Below, in pieces: positions 57,853-64,000 of a DNA stretch of 64,000 bases. The stretch's first letter is position 1. The number at the start of each line of letters is the position of its first letter. The stretch is taken from positions 62,001 to 126,000 of the forward strand of contig NZ_JAYWXI010000004.1 in NCBI RefSeq assembly GCF_036016955.1, in the 5' to 3' direction. Both the position numbers and the translations under genes were made by a program. The DNA comes from JAYWXI01 sp036016955 (lineage in GTDB: Bacteria; Bacteroidota; Bacteroidia; Flavobacteriales; Weeksellaceae). The notes under the pieces are model-generated. The model ran no database searches, was not told where the DNA came from, and saw nothing but the letters and a program-made list of their open reading frames with translations.

Positions 57853-58845
57853 TTATAGTAAACTTATCCCCAGACCCGGCCGCTCGGAAAGCCGTATCTC
57901 CCCATCCAAAACCGCCGAACCCCGCGCATAATCGTTCGCAATAAGATTAGCCCCATCCAAATCGGCAAAATCACAAAGCGGAGCCAACGCTGCCCCCGCC
58001 GAAATCCCCACCGAAGATTCCGTCATACAACCCACCATCACTTTATACCCTTTGCTTTTAGCCGCCGAAATCAATGCCAGAGCAGGCGTTAACCCGCCGC
58101 ATTTCATCAACTTAACGTTCACCGCCGCATAGTGCCCTTCCAACACGCCCAGCGAACCTTCGTCCTGAACTTCCTCATCCGCCATCCAACAAACCCTCCC
58201 GTCTCTCTTTAAAACCGAATACCCTCCCTCCGGCATAGGCTGTTCAATATAAGAAAACCCCTCAGCTCGAGTTTCCGATTGCAAATAAACGCAATCCTCC
58301 GCCGTAAAACTCGTATTAGCATCCAAAGCAATCGCCTTCCCTTCCCCAAGAAACCTAAAAACATCGTCCAAACGAGCCCCATCGCATTTGACTTTTAAGG
58401 CCGGCCAACGGGACGCCCTGATTTTCCTCAACTGCTCTTCCACAGGAGCCACGCTCACCGTATAAGAAGAATACGGCAGTTCTGTAATCGTAAATCCATT
58501 AAGCTGCGAAAAACTTCGACCCTCCAACTTCCCGTACAAATCCCAATAAGCACAATCCAAAGCCGAACGTAAAAACGGATGAAGCCCCAAAGCTACCAAC
58601 CCTTGGTAAAACATTTCCGGAGAAGAAATCGACCACCGCTCCAAATGATTTTTTATTCTTTGAAGCTCTAAAATAAACCCCTTTAAATCAATACCATAAT
58701 AACTAATCCCCACACACTCCCCAAAGCCCGTCTCCCCATACGCCGAAAGACGAACCAGCAACGCTTCCCGATAATCGTACCGCCCATGGGCAATAGCAAA
58801 CGTTTCCTTCAAATCCAGCCGTATCTTAGTCCAATCCAAATGCAT
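57853..58845 (-). CDS. Dipeptide epimerase (enolase superfamily)
   Basis: A 330-residue enzyme related to L-Ala-D/L-Glu epimerase, which recycles peptidoglycan peptides. The barrel catalytic set is present: KVK with the catalytic Lys (WPALKVKCDGARLDD), metal ligands in LDANTSF, IEQPMPEGG and WMADEEV, and the second base Lys in NVKLMKCGG. The capping domain is N-terminal. Dipeptide specificity cannot be read from the sequence. It is probably co-transcribed with meaB. Confidence 0.92.
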   Translation of the reverse strand: MHLDWTKIRLDLKETFAIAHGRYDYREALLVRLSAYGETGFGECVGISYYGIDLKGFILELQRIKNHLERWSISSPEMFYQGLVALGLHPFLRSALDCAYWDLYGKLEGRSFSQLNGFTITELPYSSYTVSVAPVEEQLRKIRASRWPALKVKCDGARLDDVFRFLGEGKAIALDANTSFTAEDCVYLQSETRAEGFSYIEQPMPEGGYSVLKRDGRVCWMADEEVQDEGSLGVLEGHYAAVNVKLMKCGGLTPALALISAAKSKGYKVMVGCMTESSVGISAGAALAPLCDFADLDGANLIANDYARGSAVLDGEIRLSERPGLGISLL

Positions 58846-58880
58846 CCTGTTTTAACTATGGGTTTATTGGTTAAAAATAA

Positions 58881-59687
58881 TCATTTTAAATCGGATACCG
58901 CAGTCCGATCCGAATTTTCGCTCTGCCGCTCCAAATAAACCGTTAAAGCCTCTTCCAATAGAAAATTAACTTTATTTAATTCTCGTTTTCGGACCAGACT
59001 GGAAATATCAGGAAAGGATAAAACGGCAAACTCCAAAAACGACCTCGCTTGATGAGGAACAATCCCCCTTTGCTGGAAATAAGACACCCCGTTTTGTTCT
59101 AAAATCCAATTAACCGTACGCTGAAGATCCTCATACGCATAAAGATTCTTCATCCTCCGAGCATCTCCATTAACCAGCTTATAAATCGCATTCAAATCAA
59201 TTTTGAAAGTCAAAAGCGGTGCTATCACCCCGTTTGTTAAGGTAGGAATGGTTTCTCTCGGAGTCTCCTTAGGCCCCGGAAGACCAATCGTTTTTTTCAA
59301 TTGCGTTAGGCGTTGATCGGATTTCATTTTCCCCACATCTTCCCTCAATCTTCCGGTTAACGGAAATAAGCGGACCTCTTCTATCTCTACGGGCTTTAGG
59401 AGAAGTTTAATCGATAAACCGCCCTCAAAATCCTCTTCCTTAACCGTCATCGAAAACCGATCAAAAGAAGCTTTCACAAAACGTATTTCGTCTTTTGCAT
59501 TAGCCTGAATGGAAAAATGACCTTCTTCTCCCGTTATAACGCTACGATTGGTGGCCGTATTAACCACAAGAACCCCTTGAATTCCGACTCCTTCCTCCAA
59601 TACCACTCTCCCCGAAAGATTTCGTTGTGAATAAATCGGAGCCCAAGCCCAAATAAAAAACAAACCAAAAAGCAAACGATAATTCAC
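58881..59687 (-). CDS. Secreted protein with carboxypeptidase-regulatory-like domain
   Basis: A 268-residue exported protein: a signal peptide ending near IYSQ, then a CarboxypepD_reg-like beta-sandwich (RNLSGRVVLEEGVGIQGVLV, NTATNRSVITGEEGHFSIQA), common in Bacteroidota surface proteins and SusC N-termini. The C-terminal half (about 115-268) is helical and unrecognised, with KLVNGDARRMKNLYAYEDLQ. No TonB barrel follows, so it is not a truncated SusC. It lies 35 bp upstream of the dipeptide epimerase gene. Confidence 0.82.
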   Translation of the reverse strand: MNYRLLFGLFFIWAWAPIYSQRNLSGRVVLEEGVGIQGVLVVNTATNRSVITGEEGHFSIQANAKDEIRFVKASFDRFSMTVKEEDFEGGLSIKLLLKPVEIEEVRLFPLTGRLREDVGKMKSDQRLTQLKKTIGLPGPKETPRETIPTLTNGVIAPLLTFKIDLNAIYKLVNGDARRMKNLYAYEDLQRTVNWILEQNGVSYFQQRGIVPHQARSFLEFAVLSFPDISSLVRKRELNKVNFLLEEALTVYLERQSENSDRTAVSDLK

Positions 59688-59763
59688 AAGAGAGATATTA
59701 AAAATAAGGCAAAGCTAATTCTTTTCTCTTGTTAAAAGGCGTTAACACCTTTTTAAAAAAACA

Positions 59764-59797
59764 TAAAAAAAAGCAGGGCCTATTTCGGTCCTGCTTT
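59764..59797 (-). terminator. Terminator of yidC
   Basis: AAAGCAGGgCC / GGtCCTGCTTT with a 6-base loop, with an A-run on the plus strand giving U residues on the minus strand. Confidence 0.8.
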
Positions 59798-59816
59798 CTC
59801 GTTGCAAATAAAAAAT

Positions 59817-61631
59817 TTATTTTTTTCTATTTTGTTGTTGCCGCTTCAGTTGCTCCTGCTGCAAGCGCTGTTGCTCCTGTGCGCGTTCCATCATCTCTCT
59901 CATCCGTTTTTGGAAGCGGCCTTCTTTCTTCGGCTGAGCTTTATTAGCCTGAATCTGAGCATGAATTTTCTCCTCATCCAAAATCCAATATTTAATCACC
60001 AAAATGATGACGATATTAATGGCGTTAGAAACAAAATAATACCAAGACAATCCGGACGCCGAAGTATTAAGGAAAAACAAGAAGGTAATCGGGAAGATAT
60101 ACATCAAGACCTTCATATTAGGCATACCCGGCTGGGTAGGCTGCTGGATATTTCCTGCAGTAAGCATGGTATAGACAAGAATAGCCGCCGTACAAGCCAG
60201 AGCAAAAATACTCAAATGGTCTTGAAGAAAAGGAATGGAAAACGGTAATTTAATCAAATCGTCGTAAGCCGTAAGGTCTTTGGCAAACCAAAAACTCTCC
60301 CCTCTCAAATCAATAAAGTTAGGAAAGAAACGGAACAACGCATAGAAAATAGGAATCTGAAGCAATGCCGGTAAACATCCTGCCATTTGATTAACCCCAG
60401 CCTTTCGATACACGTTCATCATCTCCTGCTGACGCTTCATCGGATCGGCGTCTTTAAACTTTTCGTTGACTTCGTCGATTTCAGGACGGATTACCCTCAT
60501 CATTGCACTGAGCTTGTGCTGCTTGAACATAATTGGTGAAAGAATAAGCTTCACAATGATGGTCATAAAGAAAATCACCCATCCGGCCGAAATTCCCCAG
60601 GAAGCAATCAGTCGGTACATCGGCATGAAAAACACCCGGTTCATCCCCCCAATGAAAGACCATCCCAAAGGAAGAATCTCGTCGAAATTTTTATCATAAG
60701 ACTTCAAAAGTGGTAAATCCAAGGGTAAAAAATACCATGTGAAATCCTGATTAAGTTCGTTGCCTGCAAGCTGAACCTGACCATTAAAATCAAATTTCTT
60801 CAAATACTCTCCTTCTTCAATCATATCTTGATGGCCATGAGACTGGGCAAAACCATTTTTCGCTTCGATAAGAGAAGCAAAAAATTGTTGTTTAACCCCG
60901 ATCCAGTTTAGGGTTTCGTCTCTTTCGTCCATGGACGTCCGACCATCATAATCGTAGGATTTATAGTTGTTAAAGGCATAACTAAACTCGGAATGACTTT
61001 GCTCCTGAGAACGGCCTTTTTCCAATTTTCTGACTTGGTAATCCCAAACAAACTCGGCTTTACCGTCGTTAACAATATTGGACAACCCATTGGTTTTCAC
61101 ATGAAAATCCAAGGTGTAATTCGGTTTTAGCGTGTAAACATACTGAATAATGGCTCCGTTAACATTGGCCGCCATCGTAACGGTATTTCCACTAACCGAT
61201 GGAGCAAAAACCAAATCTCTCGTATTGAATTTCTTCCCGGTTTTATCCGTAAATTGAAACCCATAGTTAGAGTTATTTTTATTGATAAGATACAACGGCA
61301 AATCGGCCGCATCGGACTGCTGGTTGTAGGCCTTGTACTTTGCAAGCTCTACTTTGGAAAGTTGTCCTCCGAGGCTGGCAAACTCAAGCTTCAATTCGTT
61401 GCTCTGCAAGTGAACCGATTGGATGGCTGCCGCATTCACCGAAGGGTTTAGATTGGCAGCCTCGGCTGTTTTTGCCGCACCAACTTGTTCGGTTTTAGGA
61501 TTTTGCGCTTGGGCAGCCGCTTCCTCTTGCACTTTCTTGCTTTGGAAATAATACATTGCCCCCATCATCAGCAAGGTAAACAGCATAAAGCTGATGAGTT
61601 GTTTTTTGTCGAGCCCGTTGTTCTGTTGCAT
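59817..61631 (-). CDS. yidC: Membrane protein insertase YidC
   Basis: YidC inserts and folds inner membrane proteins, alone or with SecYEG. The 604-residue product has the Gram-negative form: an N-terminal membrane helix (LISFMLFTLLMMGAMYYF), a large periplasmic domain to about residue 350, and five helices with the conserved KAGVNQMAGCLPALLQIPIF and LSWYYFVSNAINIVIILVIK. The C-terminus is basic and Gln-rich (QQRLQQEQLKRQQQNRKK). The pyrG-yidC order is conserved in flavobacteria; here a hairpin separates the two. Confidence 0.97.
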   Translation of the reverse strand: MQQNNGLDKKQLISFMLFTLLMMGAMYYFQSKKVQEEAAAQAQNPKTEQVGAAKTAEAANLNPSVNAAAIQSVHLQSNELKLEFASLGGQLSKVELAKYKAYNQQSDAADLPLYLINKNNSNYGFQFTDKTGKKFNTRDLVFAPSVSGNTVTMAANVNGAIIQYVYTLKPNYTLDFHVKTNGLSNIVNDGKAEFVWDYQVRKLEKGRSQEQSHSEFSYAFNNYKSYDYDGRTSMDERDETLNWIGVKQQFFASLIEAKNGFAQSHGHQDMIEEGEYLKKFDFNGQVQLAGNELNQDFTWYFLPLDLPLLKSYDKNFDEILPLGWSFIGGMNRVFFMPMYRLIASWGISAGWVIFFMTIIVKLILSPIMFKQHKLSAMMRVIRPEIDEVNEKFKDADPMKRQQEMMNVYRKAGVNQMAGCLPALLQIPIFYALFRFFPNFIDLRGESFWFAKDLTAYDDLIKLPFSIPFLQDHLSIFALACTAAILVYTMLTAGNIQQPTQPGMPNMKVLMYIFPITFLFFLNTSASGLSWYYFVSNAINIVIILVIKYWILDEEKIHAQIQANKAQPKKEGRFQKRMREMMERAQEQQRLQQEQLKRQQQNRKK

Positions 61632-61738
61632 CGTTTTCGTTTAAAATAAATAGAGTGTCGAAATATAAACCAAAGTCTTTACGACTTTCAAAATTTAGCG
61701 GCACAAAAATACTGAATTTTTATTAATTGAAAACCGCA

Positions 61739-61762
61739 ACAAAATACCCGCCGAAAGGCGGG
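61739..61762 (-). terminator. Terminator of pyrG
   Basis: CCCGCC-GAAA-GGCGGG (61747-61762), a strong GC-rich hairpin with a GAAA-type loop, followed on the minus strand by TTTTGTTGC. Confidence 0.75.
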
Positions 61763-61776
61763 CACGAGAAAAAGGA

Positions 61777-63384
61777 TTAATCTTTTATTGCGGCTTGGAT
61801 AAATGCCTTGAAAAGCGGGTGCGGTGTGGCAACCGTACTCTTATATTCGGGATGGTATTGCACCCCGATGTAAAACGGATGATCCTTTAACTCTAAAGTT
61901 TCCACCAATCGGGTATCCGGATTAAATCCTGAAGGAATCAGTTTTTGGCTTTCGAAAGCGTCTTGGTATTCGCTATTGAATTCGTAACGGTGACGGTGAC
62001 GCTCCGAAATATTACGGCTTCCGTAAATCTCTGCCAGTTTCGATCCCGGTTTCAAAGCGCACTTCCAAGCCCCAAGCCTCATGGTACCACCTTTATCCAC
62101 CACATTTTTTTGATCGGCCATCAAAGAAATAACAGGATCCGGCGTGGAAACGTCAAATTCCATGGAATTGGCTTTTTCCAGCCCGAGAACATTGCGGGCA
62201 AACTCAATGGTAATCACCTGCATCCCCAAACAAATTCCCAAAAGAGGAACCTTGTTTTCGCGAGCATACTTCGCCGCTACAATTTTCCCTTCAATCCCCC
62301 GATCGCCAAAGCCCGGCGCGATAAGCACACCGTCCACTCCCTCCAACGAAGCCGACACACTTTCATCCGTAAGATCCCCACTATACACCCAGCGGACTTT
62401 TACCTCGGTTTCCAAATCGGCACCGGCATGAATAAACGCCTCGGCAATAGACTTATACGAATCCTGAAGAGAAACGTATTTTCCGACCAACGCGATTTCG
62501 ACTTTGCGCTTGGGATTTTTATATTTTTTCAAGAAATTTTTCCAGTCTTTTAAATCGGAATTCTTTTTTATCGGAAGATCCAAAGTCTTCAGAACCACCT
62601 CGTCGAATTTTTGCTTTTGCAAATCCAAAGGCACTTGGTAAATGGTCTCGGCATCCGTGCATTCGATGACATTGTCGCTGGGCACATTACAGAACAAAGC
62701 CAACTTCGCCCTAACATCTTTAGGAATCTTGTGTTCGGAACGGCAAACCAAAACATCCGCCTGCACGCCACTCTCCATCAGATGCCTTACAGAATGTTGA
62801 GACGGTTTGGTCTTCAGCTCGCCACTGGCGGCAAGATAAGGCAGTAAAGTGAGATGAATGACCATCGAATTGTTCTCCCCAAGTTCCCATTTCAACTGGC
62901 GAACGGATTCGATGTAGGGAAGCGATTCGATATCGCCCACCGTTCCTCCGATTTCCGTAATGATGATGTCGTAATTTTGGTTAGCCAAAATCTTGATTCT
63001 CCGCTTAATTTCGTTGGTAATATGCGGGATAACCTGAACCGTTTTCCCCAAGAAATCGCCCTTGCGCTCTTTCTCGATAACGGTCTGGTAAATTCTTCCG
63101 GTAGTTACGTTATTATTTTGGGAAGTCGGCGCATCCAAAAAACGCTCGTAGTGGCCTAAATCCAAATCGGTCTCCGCTCCGTCTTCGGTTACATAACACT
63201 CGCCGTGCTCATAAGGGTTAAGCGTTCCGGGATCGATATTGATGTAGGGATCCAGTTTTTGGATGGTAACGTTCAATCCGCGGGATTTCAGCAACAACCC
63301 AAGCGACGCCGCCACGATACCTTTTCCTAAAGAAGAGGTCACACCTCCCGTTACGAAGATGTATTTGGTATTCTTTTTACTCAT
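61777..63384 (-). CDS. pyrG: CTP synthase
   Basis: PyrG makes CTP from UTP using glutamine nitrogen. The 535-residue product has the synthetase domain (IFVTGGVTSSLGKGIVAASL, P-loop-like) and the class I glutaminase domain with the catalytic Cys in GICLGMQVITIEFARNV and His/Glu in VQYHPEYKS. The standard inserts are complete. A full promoter lies upstream (63401-63431, minus), and yidC follows downstream. Confidence 0.98.
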   Translation of the reverse strand: MSKKNTKYIFVTGGVTSSLGKGIVAASLGLLLKSRGLNVTIQKLDPYINIDPGTLNPYEHGECYVTEDGAETDLDLGHYERFLDAPTSQNNNVTTGRIYQTVIEKERKGDFLGKTVQVIPHITNEIKRRIKILANQNYDIIITEIGGTVGDIESLPYIESVRQLKWELGENNSMVIHLTLLPYLAASGELKTKPSQHSVRHLMESGVQADVLVCRSEHKIPKDVRAKLALFCNVPSDNVIECTDAETIYQVPLDLQKQKFDEVVLKTLDLPIKKNSDLKDWKNFLKKYKNPKRKVEIALVGKYVSLQDSYKSIAEAFIHAGADLETEVKVRWVYSGDLTDESVSASLEGVDGVLIAPGFGDRGIEGKIVAAKYARENKVPLLGICLGMQVITIEFARNVLGLEKANSMEFDVSTPDPVISLMADQKNVVDKGGTMRLGAWKCALKPGSKLAEIYGSRNISERHRHRYEFNSEYQDAFESQKLIPSGFNPDTRLVETLELKDHPFYIGVQYHPEYKSTVATPHPLFKAFIQAAIKD

Positions 63385-63400
63385 TAGATTTAGGTTTCGG

Positions 63401-63431
63401 CAAAATTAAACGAAAAATCAATGCGAGGCAA
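63401..63431 (-). promoter_or_regulatory. Promoter of pyrG
   Basis: On the minus strand: -33 TTG (63429-63431), a 20-bp spacer, -7 TAATTTTG (63401-63408). It lies 17 bases before the ATG at 63384. Confidence 0.6.
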
Positions 63432-63482
63432 CGACCTTTTGCACCTCTTGGATATTCTCCGGAAGGATTTCAAAAAAAAGGT

Positions 63483-63490
63483 TAGTTTTG
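63483..63490 (+). promoter_or_regulatory. -7 box of radA
   Basis: TAGTTTTG matches TAnnTTTG, 38 bases before the radA ATG. It is divergent from the pyrG promoter. Confidence 0.4.
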
Positions 63491-63527
63491 CAAGAGTTAA
63501 TTTCTATATTTTTCAGATTTCCGACCG

Positions 63528-64000
63528 ATGGCCAAAACAAAAACCGCCTATTTCTGCCAAAATTGCGGCAGCCAATACTCTCAGTGGCACGGGCAGTGCA
63601 AAAACTGCGGAGCATGGAATACACTTGCCGAAGAAATTCTGGAGAAAACCACCAAACCTTTTTCCGGGGACAAAAAGAAAAACCACCTAATCAACATCAT
63701 CGAAGTTGAAACCAGCGAAGACCCTCGAATCATCACCCCCTCCGAAGAGCTCAACCGCGTCTTGGGTGGAGGTATTGTTTTGGGCTCGGTCACACTAATT
63801 GGCGGCGAACCGGGCATCGGAAAATCCACCCTTTTATTGCAGCTGGCACTCAAGATGAAACGAAAAATCCTTTATGTTTCCGGAGAAGAAAGTGCCTCCC
63901 AAATAAAGATGCGCGCCGACCGGCTGACCGAACGCCAAAACCCCGATTGCTACCTCTTTACAGAAACCTCTGTGGAAAAAATCGTACACGAAGCCCGAAA
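63528..64000 (+). CDS. radA: DNA repair protein RadA (3' end outside window)
   Basis: RadA is a RecA-related, DnaB-type branch-migration helicase used in recombination repair. The visible 157 residues include the N-terminal zinc finger (YFCQNCGSQYSQWHGQCKNC, four Cys), the linker ending in ITPSEELNRVLGGGIVLGSV, Walker A GGEPGIGKST, and the RadA/KNRFG-region start VSGEESASQIKMRADRL. The start is the ATG at 63528 (MAKTKTAYF). The window ends before the Lon-like C-terminal domain. Confidence 0.95.
   Translation, partial: MAKTKTAYFCQNCGSQYSQWHGQCKNCGAWNTLAEEILEKTTKPFSGDKKKNHLINIIEVETSEDPRIITPSEELNRVLGGGIVLGSVTLIGGEPGIGKSTLLLQLALKMKRKILYVSGEESASQIKMRADRLTERQNPDCYLFTETSVEKIVHEAR

Noticed and set aside
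58881..59687. Truncated SusC or TonB receptor
   Set aside because: The carboxypeptidase-regulatory-like domain is followed by a helical region with no plug or barrel motifs, and the gene is complete with its own start and stop.
1..64000. Search for tRNA, rRNA, insertion sequences, prophage, integrases and att sites
   Set aside because: None was seen by eye in the intergenic regions; gene content is uniformly housekeeping or ordinary accessory, with no transposase or integrase.

Overview
This 64 kb window comes from a bacterial chromosome of the class Flavobacteriia (Bacteroidota), probably a Chryseobacterium-like member of Weeksellaceae. The evidence is a SusC/SusD pair, a PorT protein of the type IX secretion system next to ubiE, an OmpA protein with thrombospondin type 3 repeats, a DUF4251 lipoprotein, a 6S-like RNA beside zapA, -7 promoter boxes of the form TAnnTTTG, and the lack of Shine-Dalgarno sequences. 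No insertion sequence, prophage, CRISPR array, rRNA or tRNA gene was seen. Nearly everything is vertically inherited housekeeping DNA.

Layout. 1-4300: a partial Fur-family regulator, an abundant OmpA-like porin, smpB, and an ABC-F translation factor. 4434-9084 (minus): rny, a 6S-like RNA, zapA, a small coiled-coil gene, porT, ubiE and an unknown membrane-anchored protein. 9203-11568 (plus): a FabH-like ketoacyl synthase and a membrane metallophosphoesterase. 11704-20141 (minus): an amidinotransferase-fold enzyme, citrate synthase, enolase and a SusD/SusC nutrient uptake pair. 20266-20637: a small lipoprotein.

20702-34717 (minus) is the fused S10-spc-alpha ribosomal cluster: 28 genes from rplC to rplQ, including secY, infA, rpoA and the short rpmJ and rpmD. 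It has a clear two-element promoter upstream of rplC and a terminator after rplQ. rpsJ, usually first in this cluster, is absent; serS lies upstream instead. Two unusual spacers interrupt the otherwise tight packing: a hairpin between rplW and rplB, and a 7-bp tandem repeat between rplP and rpsC.

35070-45281 (minus): serS; a lipoprotein, flippase and glycosyltransferase set with overlapping ends; two iron-sulfur electron-transfer proteins with an MCE (MlaD-like) lipid-transport protein; and a PpiD/SurA-type folding factor. 45582-54881 (plus): lon, pgi, folD, queE, a sugar-phosphate transferase, and mlaE, mlaF and a beta-barrel protein. Thus the Mla-type lipid transporter is split between two loci. 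54917-63384 (mostly minus): a small membrane protein, an M48 lipoprotein protease, a DUF4251 lipoprotein (plus), meaB, a dipeptide epimerase, a surface protein, yidC and pyrG. The window ends inside radA (plus).

I see no wholly new multi-gene system. The best leads are the 6S-like RNA, an ABC-F protein whose two degenerate ATPase motifs fall in the same composite site, the palindrome before lon, the ribosomal-operon spacers, and the Fe-S/MCE neighbourhood.
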